From: an uncultured Candidatus Competibacteraceae bacterium
GTDB lineage: Bacteria; Pseudomonadota; Gammaproteobacteria; Competibacterales; Competibacteraceae
DNA: 64,000 nt
Direction of reading: 5' to 3'
NCBI GenBank assembly: GCA_903879705.1
Contig: CAIRMO010000061.1
Location: 1 to 64,000 of the forward strand
Both the position numbers and the translations under genes were made by a program. Within the stretch, counting starts at the first letter, position 1, and every line of letters begins with the position of its first letter. Under the pieces are notes generated by a model. That model made no database searches. It was not told the origin of the DNA and worked only from the letters and a program-made list of their open reading frames with translations. This document shows positions 1-9,323 of this stretch, one piece after another.

Positions 1-10
1 TCCGACCTGA

Positions 11-180
11 GTTGTGGAATTGCCGCTTCGAACCACCCCGGCGCTTCGCGCCACCCCTCCTTATCCAAGGAGGGGATAAAACCAGCACGGTACATCGCTT
101 TTTCCCCTCCTTGAGTAAGGAGGGGTGGCCCCGTCAGGGGCTGGGGTGGTTCGCTCCTCAGCGAGGGGAAATTCCACAAC
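11..180. repeat. MITE-like inverted-repeat element
   Basis: The segment begins with GTTGTGGAATT (11-21) and ends with its exact complement AATTCCACAAC (170-180). Between these termini, CCCCTCC/GGAGGGG-rich arms at about 50-76 and 102-126 can also fold on each other. No protein is credible here; the open frame running through it into cysH is fortuitous. The same terminal motif bounds an unrelated-looking hairpin at 60337-60413, so the termini rather than the interior define the family. Confidence 0.6.
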
Positions 181-268
181 TCCAACCGGATGGCTATACT
201 ACGTCTGTCCAGTACGAGGCGGACTATGAGACGCTTCGATGCTTGGGGCCTTTGACCCTTCCGGGTTC

Positions 269-296
269 CGTCATACCCGCCTCTGCGGGTATGACG
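269..296. repeat. 12-bp stem hairpin repeat
   Basis: CGTCATACCCGC (269-280) and GCGGGTATGACG (285-296) are perfect complements around a CTCT loop. This resembles the dispersed 'GTCATxCCCGC' intergenic hairpins common in proteobacteria. A partial relative is seen at about 37203-37230. It lies about 85 bp before cysH and could be a structured leader or simply a dispersed repeat. Confidence 0.5.
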
Positions 297-380
297 AATA
301 GGGTGGTTTTTGACCTGAAAAAGATAAAATCTATCGGGAAACGGTGTTATTTTACAATCAGTCAGCAAGGCAGACAGGCG

Positions 381-1118
381 ATGACGCAGATACCGACAAC
401 CTCCAGTGTTCAGGGCAACGACCAGCAACCGGGATTCGACTTGGCCAGCACGAACCGTCATCTGGAAAAGTGCAGCGCCGAGCAACGGGTCGCGTGGGCG
501 TTGGAGCAGTTTCCGGGTCGGGTAGCGCTCACCTCCAGCTTTGGCGCGCAATCGGCGGTCTGTCTGCATCTGGCCACGGTTCAGCAACCCGACATTCCGG
601 TAGTGCTGGTCGATACCGGCTATCTGTTCCCGGAAACCTATCAGTTCATTGATGAACTGACTGAGCGGCTCTCCCTGAATCTGCATATCTACCGCGCCCA
701 GCAAAGTCCGGCCTGGCAGGAAGCCCGTTATGGCAAGCTGTGGGAACAGGGGCTGGAGGGCATTGGTCGTTATAACCAGTTGAACAAGGTGGAACCGATG
801 CAGCGAGCGCTCAGCGATCTCGGCGCGGCGGCGTGGATTTCCGGGCTGCGCCGGCAGCAAGCTAAAAGTCGTCAGCATCTCGACGTGCTGCTGTGGCGCA
901 ACGGCCGTTGCAAGGTTCACCCGCTGATTGACTGGACCGACCGCGATGTATACCGCTACCTGACCTGCCACAACTTGCCCTATCACCCGCTGTGGGAGCA
1001 GGGCTACGTCTCGATTGGCGACGTTCACACTACCCGCCAACGGGTTGATGGCATGATCGAGGAAGACACCCGTTTTTTTGGTCTCAAACGCGAGTGCGGT
1101 TTGCACGAACACGTTTGA
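381..1118 (+). CDS. cysH: Phosphoadenylyl-sulfate (PAPS) reductase
   Basis: The 245-residue product reduces activated sulfate (PAPS) to sulfite with thioredoxin as electron donor, in cytoplasmic assimilatory sulfate reduction. Visible are the nucleotide-binding SSFGAQS at residues 52-58, the basic [10 protein letters not shown] at 155-164, [11 protein letters not shown] at 180-190 and the C-terminal KRECGLHE with the catalytic Cys239. The paired cysteines that bind the 4Fe-4S cluster of APS reductases are absent (NKVEP at 135-139 lies where one pair would sit), which favours PAPS over APS. The ATG at 381 is chosen because upstream sequence is repeat DNA and AAGG lies about 10 nt before it. 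No other cys gene is adjacent. Confidence 0.93.
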   Translation: MTQIPTTSSVQGNDQQPGFDLASTNRHLEKCSAEQRVAWALEQFPGRVALTSSFGAQSAVCLHLATVQQPDIPVVLVDTGYLFPETYQFIDELTERLSLNLHIYRAQQSPAWQEARYGKLWEQGLEGIGRYNQLNKVEPMQRALSDLGAAAWISGLRRQQAKSRQHLDVLLWRNGRCKVHPLIDWTDRDVYRYLTCHNLPYHPLWEQGYVSIGDVHTTRQRVDGMIEEDTRFFGLKRECGLHEHV

Positions 1119-1146
1119 GCGCTAACCTGTTCAGGAGCCGCCCGGC

Positions 1147-1638
1147 TTGAATCCACTTCGACTCTTTCCCGGTATTCTCCTTTTCGCCCTCCTGACTGCC
1201 TGTAACCAGCAGGGCGTCCCCCAGGCCAATGCCCCCGCCGCCCCCTTTACGCTCCAGAAACTGGATGGCGGCTCGGTCCGCTTTCCTGATCAGTACCAGG
1301 GTCAAGTGGTCGCCATCCATTTCTGGGCGAATTGGTGCCCGCATTGTCTGGGTGAGATGCAGGCGCTGGATCCGGTCTATCGCCAGCACCGTAATCAGGG
1401 CTTGGTGTTTCTGGCCATTAACGTGATGGAGGAACCAGACACGGTGCGGGCGTTTATCAAAGCCACGGGCGTCTCCTACGAGGTGCTGCTGGACCCGGAG
1501 GGTGAAGTGATGCGCCGTTATGGCGCGATGGGCTTGCCCGCCACCTTCGTGGTGGATCGGCAGGGGATCATTCGCAGCCGGATCATTGGCGAATCCACAC
1601 CCGAGGTGTTCGAATCGATGATCAAAAAGCTGCTTTGA
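1147..1638 (+). CDS. TlpA-like thioredoxin-fold lipoprotein
   Basis: 163 residues. It starts at TTG with AGGAG about 11 nt upstream. A lipoprotein signal ends at LTAC (Cys19), so the protein should be anchored in a membrane facing the periplasm. The thioredoxin domain has WANWCPHC with redox cysteines 64 and 67, and a cis-Pro segment near GLPATFVVD. The family (TlpA/ResA) passes electrons to periplasmic cysteines. Here it stands directly before two NosL-type copper proteins, so reduction of copper-site cysteines is a reasonable inference. It is 28 nt after cysH. Confidence 0.85.
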   Translation: MNPLRLFPGILLFALLTACNQQGVPQANAPAAPFTLQKLDGGSVRFPDQYQGQVVAIHFWANWCPHCLGEMQALDPVYRQHRNQGLVFLAINVMEEPDTVRAFIKATGVSYEVLLDPEGEVMRRYGAMGLPATFVVDRQGIIRSRIIGESTPEVFESMIKKLL

Positions 1639-1693
1639 CTGGGGCTTGAATTACACTCGCCATCCCTTTCATCACTCAATTGCGGAGTTACCC

Positions 1694-2341
1694 ATGAACG
1701 ATTCAGTCCAATGCAACCGCCGGCAGGCGCTACGACTGCTTGCCGTAACCGGCGCTGCTGGCGCTGTAGTCCTCAGTGCGCCAGCCCTGGCCGCGAAATG
1801 CGAGACCGACGGTACACCGCTGCAATTCACGCCCAAAACCGCGCCGGACGCTAACCCAGTCGAAAATGACATCGCCAAATATCCGAAATGCCCGTATTGC
1901 GGCATGGATCGCAAGCAGTTCAACTATAGCCGCCATCTGGTTCAATATCAGGACGATCTGGTGGATGGGATCTGCTCGTTGCATTGCGCCGCACTCAGTC
2001 TGGCGCTGAACCTGGATCGGGGCACTAAAGCGATCTATGCCGCTGACTTCGGTGCGAAGACCGATCCGAAACCCTTGGTCAATGTTGATCAAGCGACTTA
2101 CCTGATCGGTTCCAAGCTGCCGGGAGTGATGACCCAGCAGAGCAAGGTCGCCTTTGCCGCCAAGGCTGACGCCGAAGTCGCCAAGGTTGAGAACGGTGGG
2201 GAACTCGGCAATTTCGACACGGCCCTGCACGCCTCCTATCTGAGCATGGCTGGCGATACCGCGATGATCCGCAAGAAGCGGGTGGAGATGCAGCAGAAAG
2301 CGGCGGGTCAAGCCGGTCACGCGGCGGGTCATACCCAATGA
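1694..2341 (+). CDS. Tat-exported NosL-like copper protein
   Basis: 215 residues. ATG 1694 is preferred over an upstream in-frame start because GGAG lies 6 nt before it and it begins a clear Tat signal (NRRQALRLL at residues 8-16, hydrophobic stretch to about 33, cleavage near ALA). The mature part has CPYCGM (Cys66, Cys69, Met71), the metal-binding signature of NosL, plus a second pair ICSLHC (Cys94, Cys98). NosL proteins deliver Cu(I) to nitrous oxide reductase. The extra cysteine pair and Tat signal differ from ordinary lipoprotein NosL. It overlaps the next gene by 4 nt. No nosZ is in the window. Confidence 0.75.
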   Translation: MNDSVQCNRRQALRLLAVTGAAGAVVLSAPALAAKCETDGTPLQFTPKTAPDANPVENDIAKYPKCPYCGMDRKQFNYSRHLVQYQDDLVDGICSLHCAALSLALNLDRGTKAIYAADFGAKTDPKPLVNVDQATYLIGSKLPGVMTQQSKVAFAAKADAEVAKVENGGELGNFDTALHASYLSMAGDTAMIRKKRVEMQQKAAGQAGHAAGHTQ

Positions 2342-2829
2342 TCATCGACCGGCAGTGGGCGGCGCTGCTGCTGGCGTTCGCGCTGCTGCCGGCCTGGGGG
2401 GATGGTCTGCAACTACCCGCCCCCGGTGCCAAAGATACCTGCCCGGTCTGCGGGATGTTTGTCAGCCTCTATCCCGACTGGGTCGCGACCGTGCTTTACA
2501 AGGATGTCCACGCCCATCATTTCGACGGTCCCAAGGACCTGTTCAACTACCTGCTGAACCTGCCGAAATACGCGCCCGGCCACACGCAGGCCGACATCGT
2601 CGCCATTGGCGTCACCGATTACTACAATGTGAGCCGGATTGACGCCCGCACCGCCTGGTATGTGATCGGCTCCGACACGCTGGGGCCGATGGGTCATGAA
2701 CTGGTTCCGCTGGTGACTCAAGCCGAGGCTGAGGAATTCAAGCGTGATCACCTGGGCAAACGCATTCTGCGCTTTGATGACATCACTCCGGCGCTGCTGG
2801 AACCATTGGACCGGGGGAAATTTGAATGA
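2338..2829 (+). CDS. nosL: NosL copper chaperone
   Basis: 163 residues. It has an N-terminal hydrophobic secretion signal (about 6-21, MIIDRQW start) without an obvious lipobox cysteine. CPVCGM (Cys35, Cys38, Met40) is the Cu(I)-binding motif of NosL. It is followed by the family's HHFDGPKDLFNYL region and the later YVIGSDTLGPMGHELVP segment. It is expected to act in the periplasm in copper supply to nitrous oxide reductase. It is translationally coupled on both sides by ATGA overlaps (with the upstream NosL-like gene and with cobM), so the three are one operon. Confidence 0.88.
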   Translation: MIIDRQWAALLLAFALLPAWGDGLQLPAPGAKDTCPVCGMFVSLYPDWVATVLYKDVHAHHFDGPKDLFNYLLNLPKYAPGHTQADIVAIGVTDYYNVSRIDARTAWYVIGSDTLGPMGHELVPLVTQAEAEEFKRDHLGKRILRFDDITPALLEPLDRGKFE

Positions 2830-3605
2830 CGGTTTACTTTATTGGCGCTGGTCCCGGCGATCCCGAATTGATCACCGTCAAGGGCCGACGGCTGATTGGC
2901 GAGTGTCCGCTGGTGCTGTACGCCGGATCGCTGGTGCCGAAAGCGATAGTTCTGACCGCCAACCCGACCGCGAAAATCGTCAACACGGCTGATTTGAGGC
3001 TGGATCAGATCATCGATCACCTTCGCACCGCTCATGAGCAGGGGCTGGATGTGGCACGGGTGCATACGGGCGATCCGGCCCTCTATGGAGCGATAGGCGA
3101 GCAGATTCGGGAACTGGAGAAACTGGGGATTCCCTACGAAGTGGTGCCGGGAGTCACTGCTGCTTTTGCCGGGGCGGCGATGTTGCGTCGGGAACTGACT
3201 CTGCCGGGCGTCAGCCAGACCCTGATTCTGACCCGCCATGCCGGCAAGACCCCGATGCCGGAAGGGCAAAGCCTGCCGGAATTGGCGCAACATCAGGCCA
3301 CTATGGCGATTTATCTCAGCGTGGATCAGTTGCCGGAGATTGTGGCGGAACTGACCCCGCATTATGGCGCGGACTGTCCGGCGGCGGTGCTGCACCGGGT
3401 GTCCTGGCCGGATCAGGATGGAGTGGTCGGTACGCTGGCCGACATCACGGCCCAGGTTGAGGCCAAGGGTTTTACTCGCACCGCGCTGATTCTGGTCGGG
3501 TGGGCGCTACAGCCGGAGGGATTTCCCGCATCCTACCTGTACAGCGCCGAACATGCGCAATGCTATAGAGTTCCCAATTCAGAACCGGATATAGATCAGC
3601 ACTGA
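2826..3605 (+). CDS. cobM: Precorrin-4 C11-methyltransferase
   Basis: 259 residues, the usual size of CobM/CbiF, a cytoplasmic SAM-dependent enzyme that methylates C-11 of precorrin-4 (or cobalt-precorrin-4) in cobalamin ring synthesis. GAGPGDP (7-13) is the N-terminal tetrapyrrole-methylase motif. TGDPALYG (81-88) and VPGVTAAFA (107-115) form the SAM pocket. The ATG overlaps the nosL stop (ATGA). No other cobalamin gene is near, so its position after nosL is an isolated placement. CobM and CbiF cannot be separated from sequence alone. Confidence 0.92.
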   Translation: MTVYFIGAGPGDPELITVKGRRLIGECPLVLYAGSLVPKAIVLTANPTAKIVNTADLRLDQIIDHLRTAHEQGLDVARVHTGDPALYGAIGEQIRELEKLGIPYEVVPGVTAAFAGAAMLRRELTLPGVSQTLILTRHAGKTPMPEGQSLPELAQHQATMAIYLSVDQLPEIVAELTPHYGADCPAAVLHRVSWPDQDGVVGTLADITAQVEAKGFTRTALILVGWALQPEGFPASYLYSAEHAQCYRVPNSEPDIDQH

Positions 3606-3946
3606 GCTAACGCGATGTTCGACTTTTCAGGCAATCAGCCCCTCGAACTGGTGGTCTGAACGACCGATGAGCCGGTTCCCAAAAATACACAGGGTGTAGC
3701 CTAAAACCTCCCGTGCAATCCGACTCGTCAAGGGCCACCAATCCCGATTCCGGGTTTTTCAAAACGAAACCGTTCGGTCATTTGACTAATCAAGGTTATA
3801 CCCCTTGGGCCGGTTGCACTCCAAAACCGAGCAAGCCGTAGCCATGCACCGTACTGATAAACCTGGGCAAGACAGTCACCGCGAACTTCATTAAATGAGT
3901 GGCGTTGAGTAACCGCAGGACCGGGATGCCAAGTCCAAGCTGAATT
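3606..3946. other. Gene-free interval after cobM
   Basis: About 340 bp between cobM and the fadL terminator. A weak hairpin CCCG-ATTC-CGGG followed by TTTTT (3743-3759, plus strand) could end the nosL-cobM transcript, though the stem is only 4 bp. A short minus-strand open frame here has no recognisable features and no ribosome-binding site. I see no RNA gene. Confidence 0.5.
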
Positions 3947-3947
3947 A

Positions 3948-3981
3948 AAAAAGCCCACTGGCTGATACCCGCGGGCTTTTT
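3948..3981. terminator. Bidirectional rho-independent terminator
   Basis: AAAAAGCCC (3948-3956) pairs with GGGCTTTTT (3973-3981). The T-run exists on both strands, so it can end fadL (minus) and also read-through from the plus-strand cob operon. Confidence 0.75.
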
Positions 3982-4013
3982 AACTGATGAATCGGCCAGG
4001 AAGATTTTAAGGC

Positions 4014-5369
4014 TTAAAACCGATAATTGGCCTGGATACCGACCAAGTTGCCCGAACCCGTGTAATCGAGCTTCAGGTTGTCAATCGCCAGCCCGGAGGG
4101 AAGCGGCGCTGGCAGCAAATTGAAGGTGTTATCGGTGCTGGCGTCGGCGAAGTCGATATACATATAGCCGAAGTCCAACGACAACTGCGGCATGGGGCGA
4201 TAGCTGAAGCCGACGCCAAAAGCGTTGCGGTTGCTGTCAGGAATGCGCGGAGTGCGATATTCGGCAGAGGGAACCGGAGTCTGGTCATAGACATAACCGG
4301 CCCGGAAAGTCCACGCCGGGTTATAGTCGTAGCTCACGCCGATACTGAACGACCAGCTGTCTTGCCAGTTCTCCTGAGTCAAGTCTTGCGAGCCGTCAGC
4401 AAAATCAAGCTGCAACTTTTTAAACAGGCTCCAGTTGGTCCAGCGTACCCCGCCCATCACCGCCCATTGATTGTCGATCCGCCGATAAGCCGCCAATCCC
4501 AGCCAATCGGGCAAGGTGACATCCGCTTTGGTCGATACCTTGCCATTACGGTCTGGAACCCAGTAGTCGGTGATGGTGCGATCCCCCTCCACCGAGTGAT
4601 TGATCCGCGATCGGTAGCTGACGCCGAACCGGGTATTCGAGTCGAGTTCGTACAGCGCGCCCAGGTTATAGCCAACGGTCCAGCCATCAGCCTTGACCTC
4701 GACGTAGCCATCTTTCACGAAGGCTGTGGTCGGATTAAACAGGGCTCGGGTCAGTTTGGCATCGGCATATTGGGCGCTGATGCCTGCCCCAATCGAAAAG
4801 TTCTCGTTCATCCGGTAGGCGAGGGAGGGATTGATATCGACAGTACTCAATTCCGAATCAACCGCGTGGTAGCGACCCACCCAGTCCCGGCCATAGCTGG
4901 TCGATACCGCAAAGGGCGCAGTCATGCCCAAGCCGAACCGCATCCGGTCGTTGACATCCATCGCAAAAAACGCATTGGGCACTACGTTATCGCTACCACC
5001 GTCATCATGGCCGCGGCCAAAACTCGGAATGGTCACAAACACCGGCAGGGTGCCCGGTTTGGTTAGTACGTCCTTCAGATTAGCCGGAAGTCGGGTAGCA
5101 GAACCGGCGTTATCCGCTTTCATGGAAATCCCGATAAAGGTCAGGCCGGCCTGCGCCTGCATCCCCGTACTCAGCATCATATCGGCGGGGTTATAGAATA
5201 CGGCGGAGACATCGTCGTTCGGCAGACTGCCGGCGGCGAAGGCCCGGCCCAGACCGGTTACGCTCTGCTCGGTAATTTGCAGGCCGGAGGCGTAGGCTTG
5301 ACCGGTCGCGGCGAGTGCTCCGGCCAGACCGATAACAAGTAGTGAGCGGCGGTGATGATGCTGCTGCAT
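4014..5369 (-). CDS. fadL: Outer-membrane long-chain fatty acid channel FadL
   Basis: 451 residues from ATG 5369, which has GGAG about 8 nt upstream; the longer open frame adds no signal peptide. A Sec signal ends at about AYA (25-27), so the mature protein starts SGLQITEQS, which is very close to the FadL N-terminus (the plug begins with a short alpha-helix). YNPADMM and the C-terminal YRF ending with an aromatic residue are typical of FadL/OmpP1/TodX beta-barrels. It imports hydrophobic compounds such as fatty acids or aromatic hydrocarbons across the outer membrane. It is monocistronic, followed by a terminator. Confidence 0.92.
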   Translation of the reverse strand: MQQHHHRRSLLVIGLAGALAATGQAYASGLQITEQSVTGLGRAFAAGSLPNDDVSAVFYNPADMMLSTGMQAQAGLTFIGISMKADNAGSATRLPANLKDVLTKPGTLPVFVTIPSFGRGHDDGGSDNVVPNAFFAMDVNDRMRFGLGMTAPFAVSTSYGRDWVGRYHAVDSELSTVDINPSLAYRMNENFSIGAGISAQYADAKLTRALFNPTTAFVKDGYVEVKADGWTVGYNLGALYELDSNTRFGVSYRSRINHSVEGDRTITDYWVPDRNGKVSTKADVTLPDWLGLAAYRRIDNQWAVMGGVRWTNWSLFKKLQLDFADGSQDLTQENWQDSWSFSIGVSYDYNPAWTFRAGYVYDQTPVPSAEYRTPRIPDSNRNAFGVGFSYRPMPQLSLDFGYMYIDFADASTDNTFNLLPAPLPSGLAIDNLKLDYTGSGNLVGIQANYRF

Positions 5370-5429
5370 GGTGGTCACTCCGAGGGGGTTATCTGGTTTT
5401 CTGCGGGGGGACCGGTGTGAACGAAACCG

Positions 5430-5464
5430 GATTTGTTGTAAGAATACCCCGCGATTTGTTGTAA
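5430..5464 (-). promoter_or_regulatory. Duplicated 12-bp motif upstream of fadL
   Basis: GATTTGTTGTAA occurs at 5430-5441 and again at 5453-5464, same orientation, 23 bp apart, 60-95 bp before the fadL start. Two helical turns of spacing suggests tandem binding sites for a regulator. No match to a known operator is claimed. Confidence 0.4.
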
Positions 5465-5539
5465 TAATACACTGCCCCGCAACTTTTGCTCGCGGAGATG
5501 GCCGCCCTGCACTCCCGAGGGAAATGTCCTCAGACCGGA

Positions 5540-6838
5540 TTATTCCCCCCGCTCCCGGGCAATGGCCCGATAGCCAATATCGGTGCGGTAATAACCGCCG
5601 TCCCAATGTACCCGCTTGACCAGATCATAGGCGCGGCTTTGCGCCCCGGCGACGGTTGCGCCCAAGGCAGTCGCACAGAATACCCGCCCGCCGTGTGTCA
5701 CGACCTGGCCGTTTTTTGCTTCCTGAGTCCCGGCGTGGAACAGCTTTACGTCATCGCCCAGCTCCTCGTTATGCGCGGGCAGGCCACTGATGACATCGCC
5801 CTGCCGGTAGCTGCCCGGGTAACCGGCGGCGGTCATCACCACCCCCAGCGCCGGACGCGGATCCCATGCCACGGTGACTTCATGCAAGCGCTCCTCCAGC
5901 GCCGCTTTGCACAATTCCACCAGATCGGATCGCAGCCGCAGGATCAAGGGCTGGGTTTCGGGATCGCCCAGCCGACAGTTGTATTCCAGCACCTTGGGGC
6001 CGTCAGCGGTAACCATCACCCCGGCATAGAGGAACCCGACATAGCGGCACCCTTCCGCCGCCATCCCGCGCACGGTCGGCTCGATAATGTCGGCCATGAT
6101 TTGCGCGTGCAATTCCGGCGTGACCACCGGGGCCGGGGAATAGGCACCCATCCCGCCGGTATTGGGACCCCGGTCGCCGTTGTCGCGGGCCTTGTGATCC
6201 TGGGAGGAGGCCAGCGGCAAGATGTGTTCGCCATCAGTCATCACGATAAAGCTGGCTTCCTCGCCGACCAAAAATTCCTCGACCACCACCCGCCGGCCCG
6301 CCGCGCCAAAATCCTGGCCGCTCAACATGCCCCGAACCGCAGCAATCGCTTCCGCTTGGCTCTGCGCCAGAATCACGCCCTTACCCGCCGCAAGCCCGTC
6401 GGCCTTGACCACCACCGGCGCACCCATCGCGTGGATACAGGCTTCCGCCGCTGCCGGGTCAGTGAAACTCTGGTAGCGGGCGGTTGGAATCTGGTGGCGG
6501 GCCAAAAAATCCTTGGCGAAGACTTTGGAGCTTTCCAGTTGCGCCGCTGCTTGACAGGGGCCGAAACAACGCAGCCCGGCAGCGGCGAACCGATCAACAA
6601 TCCCCAGCGCCAGCGGTACTTCCGGGCCGACGATGGTCAGGTCAATGTGATGACTTTGGGCAAACTTGAGCAGGTCGGGCGGATCATCCGCGGTAATAGC
6701 GATGTTGACGACCTTGGGTTCACGCGCGGTGCCGGCATTGCCCGGTGCAACGTAAACGGTGCGAACCCGATTGGATTGCGCCACCTTCCAGGCCAGCGCG
6801 TGTTCGCGGCCACCGCCGCCGACAATCAGAATATTCAA
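5540..6838 (-). CDS. purD: Phosphoribosylamine-glycine ligase (GAR synthetase)
   Basis: 432 residues, standard PurD length. It catalyses ATP-dependent joining of glycine to phosphoribosylamine, the second step of purine synthesis in the cytoplasm. The N-terminal GGGGREHALAWK (7-18) and the ATP-grasp region with FLVGEEASF and the NCRLGDPETQ metal/ATP motif are all present. It starts at TTG (6838) with GGGAG about 9 nt upstream; no ATG lies closer. It stands alone from other pur genes, and 30 nt separate it from the upstream aminopeptidase gene on the same strand, so they may be co-transcribed. Confidence 0.95.
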   Translation of the reverse strand: MNILIVGGGGREHALAWKVAQSNRVRTVYVAPGNAGTAREPKVVNIAITADDPPDLLKFAQSHHIDLTIVGPEVPLALGIVDRFAAAGLRCFGPCQAAAQLESSKVFAKDFLARHQIPTARYQSFTDPAAAEACIHAMGAPVVVKADGLAAGKGVILAQSQAEAIAAVRGMLSGQDFGAAGRRVVVEEFLVGEEASFIVMTDGEHILPLASSQDHKARDNGDRGPNTGGMGAYSPAPVVTPELHAQIMADIIEPTVRGMAAEGCRYVGFLYAGVMVTADGPKVLEYNCRLGDPETQPLILRLRSDLVELCKAALEERLHEVTVAWDPRPALGVVMTAAGYPGSYRQGDVISGLPAHNEELGDDVKLFHAGTQEAKNGQVVTHGGRVFCATALGATVAGAQSRAYDLVKRVHWDGGYYRTDIGYRAIARERGE

Positions 6839-6868
6839 CTGGGGTTACTCCCTGAAAATTGGACATGG

Positions 6869-7963
6869 CTATTTCAACTCATCGCTATCAGCCAGCATAG
6901 ATGGCGGGCGGGCGATCGCCAATTTCCGCAACCGGGCTTCCCGCTCGGCTGGGGGTAATCGCCCAATCACGGCTGCCGCTCGATAAAATGCTGCAAAATC
7001 ATGCCCTTCCCGCTCGAACAGCACCATAAACGCGGGGACTTGCCGGTGATAAGTGCTGACGCCGGCCAGCTTGGCGTTATTCAAATCCTGGGCGAACCAG
7101 CGGTCATAACCGGCATAGCCGCCCCATTCACGCTTTACTTCCTGATAACGCGCGCGCAATTCCGCCAGGATCCGCTGCTTTTCCACCCGCTTTTCCACAT
7201 CCGAGCTTGACCCGGCATAGACCGCCATCAACCGCTCGCGGGTGGTCGCCGCCAATTGCAGGAACTGCTCGCGCCGCCCCAGATCTGCCGCGTAGTCCAT
7301 CCGTTCCCGTTCCGTAGCGTGTTGCGCCAGCCAGCGTTCCGTCCCCAACCGACCCACCGCCGTTGCAAAGGCCTCGTTAAACGCCGAGTCGTCGTCGATA
7401 TACAACTGTTGATGGGCCAGTTCGTGAAACAGCAGTTCCGCCAGCCGCACGGTCGGCCATTGAATGAAGGTGTTGAGTAGCGGATCATTGAACCAGCCCA
7501 GCGTCGAATAGGCGGGAATAGCGGCGAGGTAAACATCATCGCCCGCCGCACGCAACTCCCCGGCCAACTGCTCGGCAGCGGCAACGTCGAAATAGCCGCG
7601 ATAGCTCAGGCAGCCCACGATCCAGAAACACCAGCGGCGCGACTCCAGGCTTAGTTCCGGCGCGGCGAACACGTTTTTCACTACCCAAGGGCGCTGGAGA
7701 TCGGCATAAGTCTGGTAACTGCCGTTATCGGGCAGCGCCAGTTCAGCGCTGGCGAAGGCGCGCAAGGCCTGGGTGGTTACCAGCCGTTGCCGCAGTTCGG
7801 AAGACGTGGCCGGATCGGTCAGCAGGTCGATGACGGGTTGCCGGGCTTCCAGCAAGCGCCACTGTCCCGCCGCGGCCTGCCGGTAATAGGCCAGATCGGC
7901 GCAACCCGCCAGCAGCAATCCCAAGCTGATCAGCGTAAAAAGAATCCAGGACATTTGCCGCAT
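6869..7963 (-). CDS. Putative lipoprotein zinc aminopeptidase
   Basis: 364 residues with a lipoprotein signal ending LLAGC (Cys21), so likely membrane-anchored in the periplasm. HELAH at 180-184 followed by NEAF (Glu197) is a zincin zinc-binding arrangement. The sequence matches the proteobacterial 'predicted aminopeptidase' family (COG4324-type), of which YRGYF and the PTVRLAELLFHELAHQ block are characteristic. No substrate can be named. It lies 30 nt upstream of purD in the same direction. Confidence 0.8.
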   Translation of the reverse strand: MRQMSWILFTLISLGLLLAGCADLAYYRQAAAGQWRLLEARQPVIDLLTDPATSSELRQRLVTTQALRAFASAELALPDNGSYQTYADLQRPWVVKNVFAAPELSLESRRWCFWIVGCLSYRGYFDVAAAEQLAGELRAAGDDVYLAAIPAYSTLGWFNDPLLNTFIQWPTVRLAELLFHELAHQQLYIDDDSAFNEAFATAVGRLGTERWLAQHATERERMDYAADLGRREQFLQLAATTRERLMAVYAGSSSDVEKRVEKQRILAELRARYQEVKREWGGYAGYDRWFAQDLNNAKLAGVSTYHRQVPAFMVLFEREGHDFAAFYRAAAVIGRLPPAEREARLRKLAIARPPSMLADSDELK

Positions 7964-8093
7964 CGTTTACAAAACCGTCTAAGGTTGGACAGGCCGCACG
8001 GAGTGTACGGCCCGTCGCCTGATACGATGAGTTCGATGAGTGGCTTCCGCCCATCCGAAAATAGCCAACATCCTCACGATGAACCCCTACAAC

Positions 8094-9323
8094 ATGGAAA
8101 TTTATTTGGTCGGCGGCGCGGTGCGCGATGAATTGCTGGGGCTGCCGGTCAAGGAGCGCGACTGGGTGGTGGTGGGCGCAACCCCGGATGAGTTGCTGCG
8201 GCGCGGTTTTCGCCCGGTCGGCAAGGATTTCCCGGTGTTCCTGCATCCCCAGACCCACGAGGAATACGCCCTGGCCCGCACTGAACGCAAGACTGCGCCG
8301 GGTTACTACGGATTCAGCGTCCACGCCGCGCCGGAAGTCACGCTGGAAGATGATCTGCTGCGCCGCGATTTGACCATCAACGCCATGGCCCGCGATGGCG
8401 AAGGCCGGTTGCTGGATCCTTACCGTGGCCGCGCCGATCTGGATGCGCGCTGGTTGCGCCATGTCTCGCCGGCTTTCGCCGAAGACCCGGTGCGGATTCT
8501 CAGAATTGCCCGCTTTAGCGCCCGTTATGCGCCGCTCGGCTTTCAGATCGCACCGGAAACCCGCGCTCTGCTACGGAGCATGGTCGCGGCTGGCGAGATC
8601 GACCATCTGGTTCCGGAACGGGTCTGGGCGGAAACGGTGCGGGCCTTGAGTGAAGCTCAGCCGGGGCGGTTTATCGAAACCCTGCGCGAGTGCGGGGCGC
8701 TGGCGCGGATTTTTCCCGAGCTGGACCGACTGTTCGGGGTGCCGCAAGCGCCGGCACACCATCCTGAAATCGATGTCGGCGCACATACCTTGCTAGCGCT
8801 GGACATGGCGGTACAGCTCGGTGCGGACGTGGTCACCCGCTTTGCGGTGCTGGTTCACGATCTGGGCAAAGGTGCCACCCCACCCGCAGAGTGGCCGCGT
8901 CATCTCGGCCATGAACAGCACGGCGCGGACGAGATTCGGTTGCTCTGCCAGCGGCTGCGGGTGCCCAATATGTACCGGGAACTGGGCGTGTTGACCGCCC
9001 GTTTTCATACTCATTGCCACCGCGCTTTGGAATTACGCCCCAAAACGCTCCTGAATACCTTGCAAGGATTGGACGCCTTGCGCAAGCCGCAGAGATTCCG
9101 GCAGTTCCTGGTCGCCTGTGAAGCCGATGCCCGGGGTCGGCAGGGTCTTGAAACACAGTGCTATACACAAGCGGCGTTGATGCGGCAAGTCTACCAGGCC
9201 ACCGCTGCAGTACCGGCCTGGCCCTTGGTTGAGCAGGGCTTGACCGGGCTGGTGCTGGCCGAGGCGCTGCGCCGTGAGCGGCTGGCAGCCATTGTCGAGG
9301 CGCGAAGGGTTTTCAGCTATTGA
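8094..9323 (+). CDS. cca: CCA-adding tRNA nucleotidyltransferase
   Basis: 409 residues from ATG 8094, giving [12 protein letters not shown] as in the E. coli enzyme (412 aa). ATG 8079, five codons upstream, is possible, and neither has a good ribosome-binding site. The enzyme adds or repairs the CCA end of tRNAs. The class II polymerase signature GGAVRD at 7-12, [10 protein letters not shown], the RRDL..NAMA segment and an HD-type domain ([17 protein letters not shown]) are visible, so it belongs to the bacterial bifunctional type with a phosphohydrolase domain. It is divergent from the aminopeptidase gene. Confidence 0.95.
   Translation: MEIYLVGGAVRDELLGLPVKERDWVVVGATPDELLRRGFRPVGKDFPVFLHPQTHEEYALARTERKTAPGYYGFSVHAAPEVTLEDDLLRRDLTINAMARDGEGRLLDPYRGRADLDARWLRHVSPAFAEDPVRILRIARFSARYAPLGFQIAPETRALLRSMVAAGEIDHLVPERVWAETVRALSEAQPGRFIETLRECGALARIFPELDRLFGVPQAPAHHPEIDVGAHTLLALDMAVQLGADVVTRFAVLVHDLGKGATPPAEWPRHLGHEQHGADEIRLLCQRLRVPNMYRELGVLTARFHTHCHRALELRPKTLLNTLQGLDALRKPQRFRQFLVACEADARGRQGLETQCYTQAALMRQVYQATAAVPAWPLVEQGLTGLVLAEALRRERLAAIVEARRVFSY

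Noticed and set aside
3728-3958. 76-codon minus-strand frame
   Set aside because: Runs into a terminator, no ribosome-binding site, no family resemblance.
5486-6958. 490-codon plus-strand frame opposite purD
   Set aside because: Shadow of purD; no recognisable domain.
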